Source of the DNA: a virus
Virus record (IMG/VR): IMGVR_UViG_3300047586_000038
Location: 1-40,830 of that record
Direction: 5' to 3' (one strand)
Length of the DNA: 40,830 nt
In this document: piece after piece, positions 30,217 through 37,754 of the stretch
How the letters are laid out: every line of letters starts with the position of its first letter
Position numbering within the stretch: the stretch's first letter is position 1
The notes under the pieces: model-generated
Told to the model about the DNA's origin: nothing
The model's input: the letters and a program-made list of their open reading frames with translations, nothing else
Databases searched by the model: none
Position numbers and translations under genes: made by a program

Positions 30217-31302
30217 ACATATCCTATAAAACTAGCCGAGGCTTTCGCTTTAGAAGCATTGCCTATTTTCTACCGTACTGCTGTAGCTCCTAGCATTACG
30301 AATACGGATTATGAAGGACAGATAGAGAATAAAACCTCTATTTTGAACATCATGACCCTTGGAGCAATAGAGACCCATAATTACACCGGTGCAGACATGA
30401 CCGCCGACGACATCACTGAGAGCAATGCTCAACTGAAGACCGACCAAGCAAAGTATGTCTACTTCACTGTTAAGTCATGGGATAAATTTAGATCCTACAT
30501 CAAGAATCCAGAGAACCCAATTGCTAAACAAGTTGCCGCAGAGGTAAAGAAAGTGATTGATATCTATGTTCTTGGTTTATATGTTGATGCTGGTGCTGGT
30601 AACTGGATTGGTACTTCTTACACAACTGGAACCGTTGCAATTAGTGCAGAAGGTGTTGTAACAGGTTCAAATACCGTCTTTACAAAAGCTATGGAAGGTA
30701 AACCCTTCAAGGCCGATGGACACGATGTTTGGTACAGAGTTAAGACTTATACTTCCGGTACTGAAATTGTGATTGAAGATGACAGCGATGACTTAACTTC
30801 CGACTACACTGGTGCTGTTATTGCCGCAACCGCTACATTTGAGATTCAAGCCAATACTGCTATCACAGTAACTAAGTCCACAATATTCTCTTACTTCATG
30901 GAAATGCAGACAAGACTAACAAATGCAGAAGTTCCAGAAGAGGATAGATGGGTCGTGCTTCCTGCAAAGTTAGCCGCATTACTTAGACAAGCTCCCGAAT
31001 ACGTTGGTGTTGGTTCCGAAGGTGGAAGAACAGACGTACAAAACGGAAGATTACCCGCAAAGTTTGCTGGATTTAATATCTTCGAAGTATCCAACGCAAG
31101 AATCAGTGGTGATAATGATGACGGTTACTATGTAATGTATGGCCATATTTCAGCCATTACGTTTGCAATGGGTTTGACTGAAAATGGAGTGGAAGATGCT
31201 ATCAAGAACTTTGGTCAAAGAATAAAGCAACTTTACGTCTATGGTGCTAAAGTACCAGATGAGAGACGAAAAGCTTTAGGTGTTGCTCTCTTGAAAGCTT
31301 AG
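30211..31302 (+). CDS. Major capsid (coat) protein, P22-like
   Basis: 363 residues. N-arm and P-domain pattern: NTDYEGQIENKTSILNIMTL, then LKTDQAKYVYFTVKSWDKF, typical of P22/T7-like coat proteins. A beta-rich segment at about 140-210 (GTVAISAEGVVTGSNTVFTK and VWYRVKTYTSGTEIVI) resembles an inserted domain. The rest (DRWVVLPAKLAALLRQ, then FGQRIKQLYVYGAKV and DERRKALGV) fits the HK97-fold A- and P-domains. It follows the scaffold gene and has its own promoter and structured leader. Confidence 0.8.
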   Translation: MNTYPIKLAEAFALEALPIFYRTAVAPSITNTDYEGQIENKTSILNIMTLGAIETHNYTGADMTADDITESNAQLKTDQAKYVYFTVKSWDKFRSYIKNPENPIAKQVAAEVKKVIDIYVLGLYVDAGAGNWIGTSYTTGTVAISAEGVVTGSNTVFTKAMEGKPFKADGHDVWYRVKTYTSGTEIVIEDDSDDLTSDYTGAVIAATATFEIQANTAITVTKSTIFSYFMEMQTRLTNAEVPEEDRWVVLPAKLAALLRQAPEYVGVGSEGGRTDVQNGRLPAKFAGFNIFEVSNARISGDNDDGYYVMYGHISAITFAMGLTENGVEDAIKNFGQRIKQLYVYGAKVPDERRKALGVALLKA

Positions 31303-31316
31303 TAAAGAAATTTAGG

Positions 31317-31342
31317 CCCGGATCCCTTAAAAAGGATCCGGG
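31317..31342 (+). terminator. 9-bp hairpin after the coat gene
   Basis: CCCGGATCC (31317-31325) and GGATCCGGG (31334-31342) form a perfect 9-bp stem with an 8-nt loop, 14 bp after the coat gene's stop. The downstream sequence is not U-rich. It may be a partial terminator or an mRNA-stabilising hairpin that raises coat yield. Confidence 0.55.
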
Positions 31343-31366
31343 TTATCCGAAGGAATATATAAAATT

Positions 31367-32272
31367 ATGTCTACTTTTAAAACAAAAACAGATTTGAGGC
31401 CAGCAGTACAAAACGAAATGGATAGAATTTTGGCTATTCCTTCTGGAAAGAGAACTACGAGAGAAGCTAACTTCTTAACGGCTCTTGCTCCTTATATTAC
31501 CAATGAAATTATAGTAAAAGACTCTTTAGGAAGAATTGTTATGGCCGCAGGTCTAACAGTTCCGGTAGGATTTTCCGGATTTAAAAAAGGTGCAATATTT
31601 ACTAAAAAAGACGCGTCAAATGAAGGACGTTATATAAACCGTGGTACAGAAACCAAGGCTTCATGGAACGATGTTTCTTCGGCTAATAGCCCAAGTCCTT
31701 CTTCAAGTCCTTCATCTTCAAATAGCTCTTCAAGTTCTCCTTCCGGCTCGCCCTCGCTTAGTCCTTCGGCATCGTTGAGTCCAAGCACATCAGTGTCACC
31801 TTCTAGCTCACCAAGCCATTCTAACTCTCCTTCTTTAAGTCCAAGCAATTCAACAAGCCCTAGTACTTCCAGCAGCCCCAGCTTGAGTCCGTCACGTTCG
31901 GTAAGTCCGAGTAGTTCTAACTCTCCGTCTAGTAGCCCTAGCTATTCAAATAGCCCCTCTAACAGCCCTTCGCTATCACCTAGTACTTCCGTTAGTCCGA
32001 GCAGTTCTGGTAGTACCAGTAACTCTCCTTCGGCGAGTCCGAGTAGTTCGAACAGTCCTTCAAATAGTCCTTCAGCAAGCCCAAGTCATTCTGCAAGTCC
32101 TAGTAGTTCAAACTCGCCTTCTTTAAGTCCAAGTAGTTCGAGAAGCCCAAGTAACTCACCAAGTTATAGTCCTTCAGACAGCGCAAGTCCTTCAAGTTCG
32201 AATAGTCCAAGTAATTCTCCATCGGGTAGCCCGTCTTCTAGCCCATCGGCTTCGGCTTCCCCTAGTATTTAG
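31367..32272 (+). CDS. Ser-Pro-rich fibre/decoration protein, virion
   Basis: 301 residues. Residues 1-104 form a compact domain (GFSGFKKGAIFTKKDAS, then RYINRGTETKASW) of a kind common in phage head-fibre or tail-tip proteins. Residues 105-301 are S-P-S-x-S-x repeats to the very end, with no further folded domain. Directly follows the coat gene, so it may be a head fibre. Its repeats share an 18-bp stretch (TTAAGTCCAAGTAGTTCG at 32123-32140) with the LamG fibre gene. Confidence 0.6.
   Translation: MSTFKTKTDLRPAVQNEMDRILAIPSGKRTTREANFLTALAPYITNEIIVKDSLGRIVMAAGLTVPVGFSGFKKGAIFTKKDASNEGRYINRGTETKASWNDVSSANSPSPSSSPSSSNSSSSSPSGSPSLSPSASLSPSTSVSPSSSPSHSNSPSLSPSNSTSPSTSSSPSLSPSRSVSPSSSNSPSSSPSYSNSPSNSPSLSPSTSVSPSSSGSTSNSPSASPSSSNSPSNSPSASPSHSASPSSSNSPSLSPSSSRSPSNSPSYSPSDSASPSSSNSPSNSPSGSPSSSPSASASPSI
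31679..32269 (+). repeat. Ser-Pro repeat tract 2
   Basis: Codes residues 105-301 of the protein at 31367, the longest tract wholly inside the window, with no folded domain after it. Shares the 18-mer at 32123-32140 with tract 3. Confidence 0.85.
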
Positions 32273-32289
32273 TTTTGAAAGGTTTTTAA

Positions 32290-32916
32290 ATGGAAACAGC
32301 AAGAGCAATAAATAGCATACCGGTTTTATATGAACACACCGACCACGAAGTAGTGCCTGTAGAGATAAGTTCTTCTTCGCAGATTACAAGTGTTCCAGCA
32401 TCTAGTGAATTACATATAGGGGAAGTAGGCGGTATAACTGCTAAGGTTTCCGTTGAATTTTCTCGTACTGCCGGCATATTGGCGTATGATGCCAACGACG
32501 CAGTGCTTCCTTCTGCCGGAGGTGTGGTTGAGATGGCAGGAGTTTCCAGAATAGCCGGAGGTTCCGGGTATATCACAGGTATTAGAATCATTACCAATAA
32601 AAAGAGTATTACACCTCGTTTCAGGATACATTTATTCAGTTCTTCTGACCCCACGTTATCCGCTGATGGTGCTAACTGGAAAGACAAGTACAGCGATTCT
32701 TCAAAAAGAGTGGGTTTCATAGATTTAGATGCTATGAGTACCGCCGCCGATACAACCAATTCTGATATGAGCAGAACTGTTAACGAAACTCTTAGAAAAC
32801 CCTTTGTTTGCGCTTCTTCTACGACATCTCTATACTTTGTTTTAGAGACTTTAGACGCATTCACTTCTGCCGATGGGCAGAAATTCACCGTTGTAATGTA
32901 TATTGAAAGGAATTAA
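32290..32916 (+). CDS. Structural protein upstream of the DGR-like target (putative)
   Basis: 208 residues, beta-rich and without membrane segment or catalytic motif. Typical strands: ISSSSQITSVP, GGITAKVSVEFSRTAG, GSGYITGIRIITNKKSITPR and TSLYFVLETLDAF. An AAAGG site lies upstream. It lies between a Ser/Pro fibre and the variable protein, so a fibre-attached or virion role is inferred. Confidence 0.5.
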   Translation: METARAINSIPVLYEHTDHEVVPVEISSSSQITSVPASSELHIGEVGGITAKVSVEFSRTAGILAYDANDAVLPSAGGVVEMAGVSRIAGGSGYITGIRIITNKKSITPRFRIHLFSSSDPTLSADGANWKDKYSDSSKRVGFIDLDAMSTAADTTNSDMSRTVNETLRKPFVCASSTTSLYFVLETLDAFTSADGQKFTVVMYIERN

Positions 32917-32921
32917 AGCAC

Positions 32922-34256
32922 ATGATTCCATCACGAAGAAAACTTCTTCTATTCGACAATCAGTCGGCCAAAGTCTACGGTGTTTCTTGGAATAAAGGGT
33001 CATCTCCTACTTTAACTCGTACCGACAGTGCTGTTGGTATGGTGGCTAACGCTGGGGTAGATACAACTGTTGTTAGAAACGACTTTGATAACGCTGAAAT
33101 ATACAAAGATATTACCCAAGTAACCGATAGCCTAGGTAATGTTTTTATGCGTATCCCCAAGTTTTATATTAAAAAGACCGATGGAACTGGCTTTAAGACT
33201 TGGCAAGTATCCAAAGATATGTTTACGGGGGCTTATCTTCCTCAGTGTTTCTGGGATTTTACCACTAGCACAGAACTTTCCTACATCGACATTGGCAAGT
33301 ATAACGCCTCACTTAGTGGTGCAAATAAATTGGAATCTCTTTCGGGTACTTATCCTTTAATAAATAAAACTATTGTTAACTTCAGAACTTACGCCCAAGC
33401 CAATGGAAATGCTTACCAACAGTTAGACATTCATGCGGTAGATATTCTACAAACCTTATTTATAATAGAATTTGCTACATTAAATCCACAGAGTATTTTT
33501 GCAGGCTATACAGGAGGGGAATATGTGGCTACAGATACCGCTACAGTTGCCGAGACCGCAGTAAATAGAATAATTGTTACTAATGCCGTCGCCGCTACCT
33601 TCGTAGTCGGACAGGCAATTTCAGTAGGTACGTCTTTAGGTGGTATTCAGGTATTTTACGGAAGAACAATTACCAGTATTGATGTTTACGATGCCTCTAA
33701 TAAAGCTATCTCGTTTGACGGTGCAGCAGTTAATATCGCAATTGGAAACATTGTTTGGTCATCTGGATGGAAATCTGGGTTTAGTTCATCTATTACAGCA
33801 AAATCAGGTTCACCTGTTTCTAATAGTGATTCCAAACATCCCGCAATGTATCGTGGAATTGAAAATCCTTTCGGTTCAGTTTGGCAGTTTGTTGACGGGC
33901 TAAATATAACAGATAGACAAGCGTGGGTATGTGCAAACGCCGCGAACTACGCTTCTAATTTATTTGCTTCCCCTTATGTGCAACTAGGTTATGTAGACGG
34001 AAATACCAACGGATACCCAATTGAATTAGGCTGGGATGCTAACAATCCCTATGCTAACCTACCTATTACAGTTGGCGGGGGTACTACGACATATTACAGT
34101 GATTATTATTATCAGGATGTAGGGCAAAGAATTGCCTTTTTCGGCGGGACTTGGTACTACGGGGCGGGTGCGGGGTTGTTCTTCTGGGGTCTGGTTAACG
34201 CGTCGTCGAGCGCGAGCATCAGCATCTCGGGCCGCCTTCTTAGAAAAGCTCTTTAG
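32922..34256 (+). CDS. DGR-type variable protein, C-type-lectin/FGE-like fold
   Basis: 444 residues. The C-terminal part has formylglycine-generating-enzyme/C-type-lectin features: IENPFGSVWQFVDGLNI, then QRIAFFGGTWYYGAGAGLFF and NASSSASISISGRL. The last 37 residues match the classic DGR variable-region layout (GG-x-W-x-x-G-x-x-AG-x-F-x-W-x-L-x-x-ASS-x-A-x-x-x-I-x-GRL). In DGRs a reverse transcriptase copies a template repeat with adenine errors into this region to vary ligand binding. No such transcriptase is in the window. Probable tail or fibre receptor-binding protein. AAAGGA precedes the ATG. Confidence 0.75.
   Translation: MIPSRRKLLLFDNQSAKVYGVSWNKGSSPTLTRTDSAVGMVANAGVDTTVVRNDFDNAEIYKDITQVTDSLGNVFMRIPKFYIKKTDGTGFKTWQVSKDMFTGAYLPQCFWDFTTSTELSYIDIGKYNASLSGANKLESLSGTYPLINKTIVNFRTYAQANGNAYQQLDIHAVDILQTLFIIEFATLNPQSIFAGYTGGEYVATDTATVAETAVNRIIVTNAVAATFVVGQAISVGTSLGGIQVFYGRTITSIDVYDASNKAISFDGAAVNIAIGNIVWSSGWKSGFSSSITAKSGSPVSNSDSKHPAMYRGIENPFGSVWQFVDGLNITDRQAWVCANAANYASNLFASPYVQLGYVDGNTNGYPIELGWDANNPYANLPITVGGGTTTYYSDYYYQDVGQRIAFFGGTWYYGAGAGLFFWGLVNASSSASISISGRLLRKAL
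34143..34235 (+). other. Predicted DGR variable region
   Basis: Codons 408-438. The stretch is GC-rich in AT-rich surroundings. Twelve codons (residues 410, 412, 413, 416, 421, 423, 425, 426, 430, 432, 433, 434) all end in C or T. Eleven of them sit where a template would carry AAY, and residue 421 fits TAC to TTC. A-to-N copying of an AAY-rich template would give this NNY pattern. Fixed positions (GG, W, G, A, AG, W, L, ASS, A, GRL) match known variable proteins. Confidence 0.7.
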
Positions 34257-34286
34257 GGGGCGGGGGGGAATCCCCCCACAAAAGAG
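34249..34286 (+). other. GC-rich hairpin after the variable region, DGR-like
   Basis: GGGGGG (34263-34268) and CCCCCC (34272-34277) pair around AAT, within an outer CTCTTT (34249-34254) and AAAGAG (34281-34286) pair. DGR targets normally carry a GC-rich hairpin just downstream of the variable region, needed for efficient retrohoming. It may also terminate transcription, as it straddles the stop codon. Confidence 0.6.
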
Positions 34287-34315
34287 TTATTAAGATGCTA
34301 AACAAAGAGTATAAT
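34287..34315 (+). promoter_or_regulatory. Possible promoter for the gene at 34324
   Basis: TATAAT (34310-34315) ends 8 nt before the ATG at 34324. The -35 is poor (TTATTA at 34287-34292, 17 bp upstream). No ribosome-binding site, so a near-leaderless start is possible. Confidence 0.35.
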
Positions 34316-34323
34316 AAGTACAT

Positions 34324-34572
34324 ATGCCAAACAATCTCTACGCAGCCGTGGTTAACGGAGAGTTAAAAACAGATAGTGCTTTATTTACAAATTACAAACC
34401 TTTAGTCTATGCTAAAGTACCCGCATTTAACCAAGAAACGCAATACGTTGTTCAGAGTAAGTTTGTTGATGAAAAAGACAGGGTATTCTTGGGGGTTGAG
34501 GTTAAGACCGTTATAGCGGATATTAAACCGATGGACATGGTGGGTAACGCAGAGATAGTAGACAACAACTAA
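34324..34572 (+). CDS. Small protein, tail-assembly-like (putative)
   Basis: 82 residues, beta-rich (LYAAVVNGELKTDS, then VYAKVPAFNQETQYVV). The layout (YAVV-NG at the start, a proline-bracketed strand, then TQYV) resembles small phage proteins found beside fibre genes. It follows the variable protein, where DGR systems often keep accessory genes, but it does not look like Avd. Function unknown. Confidence 0.45.
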   Translation: MPNNLYAAVVNGELKTDSALFTNYKPLVYAKVPAFNQETQYVVQSKFVDEKDRVFLGVEVKTVIADIKPMDMVGNAEIVDNN

Positions 34573-34587
34573 CGAAATTGATACGAT
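34559..34587 (+). promoter_or_regulatory. Possible leaderless promoter of the sugar-transferase cluster
   Basis: TAGACA (34559-34564), 17 bp, TACGAT (34582-34587), then 6 nt to the ATG at 34594. No ribosome-binding site. The boxes overlap the end of the previous gene. Confidence 0.4.
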
Positions 34588-34593
34588 TTATGC

Positions 34594-35460
34594 ATGAATG
34601 GCAAACTTTCCATCGTAATTCCATCAAGAAATGAGATTTTTCTGCAAAAAACCATACAAGATGTGTTAAAAAACGCATCCGGGGATATAGAAGTATTTCC
34701 CATTTTAGATGGTTACGAACCTCCGGTAGAAGAAATTGTTATTGACCCAAGAGTTACCTATATAAGACTTCCAAAAGTAAAATCAGCGCAAAAAAGACAC
34801 GGTATAAATAAGGCCATTAGAGAGCTTTCTACCGGGGAATTTGTTATGTCTTTGGACGCTCATTGCATGGTAGCTCCGGGGTTTGACGAAGTTCTAAAAA
34901 AGGATTTGGAGGAGGATTGGGTGGCCGTTCCTAGAAGGCATCGTTTAGATGCCGAGAATTGGTGTTTACAGGATCAGAGCGACACGAGACCCCCCATTGA
35001 TTACGAATATCTCATGTACCCAAAACAATTTGATCCTAGGGCATTCCACGGGTTTAAATGGGATGAGAGAACACTGGCTAGGAAGGATGTTTTAATTGAT
35101 GACATAATTACCATGCAGGGAAGTATTTGGATAATGCATAGGAGTCACTACGACAAAATGGGTCTTATGCAAGTTGAGGGATACACAGGTTTCGGGCAAG
35201 AGGCTGAGGAAATTTCTTTTAAAACATGGCTTAATGGTGGAAGGGTTATTGTAAACAAGAATACTTGGTACGCACATTTGCATAAAGGTTCTAAGTACGG
35301 CAGGATGTATTTTATGGGAAAAGAAGAAAACCGTAGTTGTTATAGATACGCCTATAATTTCTGGGCCAATGAACACAAGGAATTTTTTGTAAATCTTGTT
35401 AAAAAGTATAGTCCGATGCCCGGATGGCCTATAAATTGGGAGGAAGATTTGTATGCTTGA
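34594..35460 (+). CDS. Family 2 glycosyltransferase (GT-A)
   Basis: 288 residues. Classic GT2 start KLSIVIPSRNE, an LDGYEPP segment, and DAH at 88-90 in place of the usual DXD, which binds the metal-nucleotide sugar. The second half (ITMQGSIWIMHRSHYDKMG, then GFGQEAEEISFKTWLNGG and TWYAHLHKG) resembles acceptor regions of GT2 enzymes. Its closest relative here is the N-terminal half of the protein at 37751. It could modify phage fibres, phage DNA or host glycans; the acceptor is unknown. It overlaps the methyltransferase gene by 8 bp. Confidence 0.8.
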   Translation: MNGKLSIVIPSRNEIFLQKTIQDVLKNASGDIEVFPILDGYEPPVEEIVIDPRVTYIRLPKVKSAQKRHGINKAIRELSTGEFVMSLDAHCMVAPGFDEVLKKDLEEDWVAVPRRHRLDAENWCLQDQSDTRPPIDYEYLMYPKQFDPRAFHGFKWDERTLARKDVLIDDIITMQGSIWIMHRSHYDKMGLMQVEGYTGFGQEAEEISFKTWLNGGRVIVNKNTWYAHLHKGSKYGRMYFMGKEENRSCYRYAYNFWANEHKEFFVNLVKKYSPMPGWPINWEEDLYA

Positions 35461-36079
35461 TACTCTAAATTACATTATTGAAAAATACAAAATTGACCTA
35501 ACCAAAAAGTCCCCATTTCACATTAACTGCGATAGGTTGGTAGACCTTCCTAAACTCTTTGGAGAACTCGGTTTCACCAAAGGCGCAGAAATTGGGGTAC
35601 TTGAGGGTAAATACAGCGAAATTTTGTGCAGATCCCTCCCAAACGCTAAGATTTATTCAATTGATAAGTGGGGATACTACCCAATAAGAAAAAACTTCAG
35701 AAGACAAAAACAATACGATGCATTTTTTATAGAGGCTAGGGATAGGCTGGCTAAATATCCCAACAATGAAATAATCCGGGAATGGAGTATGGATGCCATA
35801 AACAAGTTTGAAGATGAGTCCTTGGATTTTGTTTTTATTGATGCCAACCACGAGTTTCAATATGTAGCCAATGATATAGCCGCTTGGCGTCACAAGGTAA
35901 GGAAGGGTGGAATTATATCCGGCCATGACTTTGGAAAACCTACTAACTTAAAGGATACTTTTTGCCATGTTTATTGGGTAGTTATAGCTTGGGCGCAGTC
36001 ACACGGTATCCATCCTTGGTTTGTACTGGAAAGCACCACAAACCCTAAAGAAAGGTCATGGCTGTGGGTCAAATCATAG
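35453..36079 (+). CDS. Class I SAM-dependent methyltransferase
   Basis: 208 residues. Motif I GAEIGVLEGKYSEIL binds SAM, SIDKWG is the acidic motif II, and LDFVFIDANHEFQYVANDIA is a Methyltransferase_24-type motif, followed by KVRKGGIISGHDFG. Related enzymes methylate sugars or small molecules. Placed between glycosyltransferases, it probably methylates a glycan or sugar donor. It overlaps the following HNH gene by 22 bp. Confidence 0.8.
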   Translation: MLDTLNYIIEKYKIDLTKKSPFHINCDRLVDLPKLFGELGFTKGAEIGVLEGKYSEILCRSLPNAKIYSIDKWGYYPIRKNFRRQKQYDAFFIEARDRLAKYPNNEIIREWSMDAINKFEDESLDFVFIDANHEFQYVANDIAAWRHKVRKGGIISGHDFGKPTNLKDTFCHVYWVVIAWAQSHGIHPWFVLESTTNPKERSWLWVKS

Positions 36080-36552
36080 TTAGAAGATGTTACAAATGTG
36101 GGGAAAGAAAGCCTCTCAGTTCTTTTTTTAAAAACAGTGCTAATAAGTCTGGTGTGAGTTCTAGTTGTAAGGAATGTGACAAAAAGAATAATCATAATCA
36201 CTATATTGGGTGTAAGGGGGCTGTACAAAAGACTACAAGAAAATATTATCTAAACAACAGGGGGGTGGTTCTTAAAAAAAGCAGAAAATATAGAACAGAT
36301 TGGCGTATAAAAGTTATTGGGCATCTTGGGGGGAAGTGTGTTATTTGTGGATTTTCTGATATAAGAGCTTTACAAATAGATCATGTGAGCGGAGGGGGTA
36401 GGGTCGATAGGAAAGGTTTAACCACTGGTTTCTACAAAAAGGTTGTGGAAGATAAAAGTGGAAAATATCAGCTTTTGTGTGCTAATTGCAACGCAATAAA
36501 AAGAATAATAAACCACGAGTTTAAGAAAGGAACAATAAATTATGAGTCATAG
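36058..36552 (+). CDS. HNH endonuclease, inserted in the sugar cluster
   Basis: 164 residues. The N-terminal zinc pairs (CYKCGERKPLSSFF, then SSCKECDKK) and the HNH core (KCVICGFSDIRALQIDHVSG, then QLLCANCNAIKRI) are complete. It interrupts the glycosyltransferase/methyltransferase series and overlaps both neighbours (22 and 11 bp), as free-standing homing endonucleases often do. The start at 36058 is the first in-frame ATG; later starts would drop the first zinc motif. It differs from the early endonuclease VII-type HNH gene. Confidence 0.8.
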   Translation: MAVGQIIVRRCYKCGERKPLSSFFKNSANKSGVSSSCKECDKKNNHNHYIGCKGAVQKTTRKYYLNNRGVVLKKSRKYRTDWRIKVIGHLGGKCVICGFSDIRALQIDHVSGGGRVDRKGLTTGFYKKVVEDKSGKYQLLCANCNAIKRIINHEFKKGTINYES

Positions 36553-37255
36553 TATTAACCCAATAGGTCTCTTATCAATAGTATATTACACGGCTAACGT
36601 ACTAAGAGAACCGTTTTTCACTAATGCTTTAAACCAACTAAAAGAAGCGGCAGGAGACATTCCTGTTATTAGTGTTTCACAAAAGCCCATGGATTTTGGA
36701 AAAAATATATGCATAGGGGATATCGGAAAGTCCTATTTGAATATTTACAGACAGATGCTCATTGGAGCCAAAGAAGTAAAAACCCCATTCATTGCTTTTG
36801 CGGAGGATGATACTTTATACCCAGCAGAACATTTCAAAACCTTTTTACCAAAGGAGACCGAGTTTGCCTACGACATGGCCCGTTGGTCAATTTACTCTTG
36901 GACAAAACCTGCTCTTTATTCCATAAAATTTAGAAGAACCAATACCTGTTTAATAGCACCGCGAGACCTTTTTATTGAGGCAATTGAAGAAAGATTTGTT
37001 AAGTGGCCGGATGACTCAAAAGTAAATTTAGGTTTTTGGGGAGAACCTAGTAGGTATGAGAAACAACTGGGAGTAACCGTTAGAAAAGGTGTTCAGTTTT
37101 CCTCACAAGTCCCGGTTATATCATTTTCACACCCGGATGCAATTGGGTATGGAATTCAAGGTAAAAACAAAGCAGTTGGAGAAATTAAAGCGTATGAAAT
37201 TCCCTATTGGGGCAGGGCTGAACAAGTCCTAGAAAGGTTTTACAATGGAAAATAA
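36542..37255 (+). CDS. GT-A type glycosyltransferase-like protein
   Basis: 237 residues. AFAEDDTLYP supplies EDD at 88-90, a DXD-type metal site. The region SQKPMDFGKNICIGDIGKSY leading to it is clearly homologous to residues 349-400 of the protein at 37751 (LKPLSFGDNITLPLE, then CEDDVAY). The fold is GT-A, but family and acceptor are uncertain. It overlaps the next gene by 11 bp, within the sugar cluster. Confidence 0.65.
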   Translation: MSHSINPIGLLSIVYYTANVLREPFFTNALNQLKEAAGDIPVISVSQKPMDFGKNICIGDIGKSYLNIYRQMLIGAKEVKTPFIAFAEDDTLYPAEHFKTFLPKETEFAYDMARWSIYSWTKPALYSIKFRRTNTCLIAPRDLFIEAIEERFVKWPDDSKVNLGFWGEPSRYEKQLGVTVRKGVQFSSQVPVISFSHPDAIGYGIQGKNKAVGEIKAYEIPYWGRAEQVLERFYNGK

Positions 37256-37754
37256 AAAAAGACCAGATAGAACAATGATGTTTACTCATTTGCCAGTATT
37301 GCTTCGCGTAATAGACGTATCAGAGGGAGATATTTTAGAGATGGGAACCGGGTACTTCAGTACCCTTGTTTTGCATTGGTTTTCCGACCTTACCGGAAGA
37401 AGAGTAGTTTCCTACGAGACAAACCCTATGTGGTACAGGAAGGTTTCAAAATACAATAGTGGAAAACACGAGGTTATTTTAATTGATAACTGGGATGACG
37501 CTCCAATAGAAAAACAACACTGGGGAATGGCTTTTGTTGACCACGGTCCGAACGGTAGAAGGCATGTGGAAATTCAAAGACTGGCTAAGGCTAATAACGT
37601 AGATTATATAGTTATTCATGACACGGAAGAGCGCCATGACAATCAATACCACTATAGTAGAATTTGGTCTTTGTTCAAAAATAGATACGATCACACTAAA
37701 TATACAGCTCATACTAGCGTAGTTAGCAATTTGAAGGACCTATCAAATCTATGA
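37245..37754 (+). CDS. SAM-dependent methyltransferase-like protein
   Basis: 169 residues. Motif I GDILEMGTGYFSTLVLHWF, acidic motif VVSYETNPMWY, and WGMAFVDHGPNGRRHVEIQ followed by DYIVIHDTEE give a class I methyltransferase layout. The SAM-binding glycine motif is a variant form. It lies between two glycosyltransferases, so it may methylate the same glycan. It overlaps the next gene by 4 bp. Confidence 0.65.
   Translation: MENKKRPDRTMMFTHLPVLLRVIDVSEGDILEMGTGYFSTLVLHWFSDLTGRRVVSYETNPMWYRKVSKYNSGKHEVILIDNWDDAPIEKQHWGMAFVDHGPNGRRHVEIQRLAKANNVDYIVIHDTEERHDNQYHYSRIWSLFKNRYDHTKYTAHTSVVSNLKDLSNL

Noticed and set aside
31679-32269. Repeats considered as a CRISPR array
   Set aside because: The periodicity is 18 bp and in frame, with no constant repeat and unique spacers and no cas genes; it is protein-coding Ser-Pro repeat.
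32286-32888. 200-codon open frame on the minus strand
   Set aside because: Almost exactly antisense to the structural gene at 32290-32916 and rich in Ser/Leu/Val; no promoter or recognised motif.
34324-34572. DGR accessory protein Avd
   Set aside because: Avd is a helical bundle; this protein is beta-rich and short.
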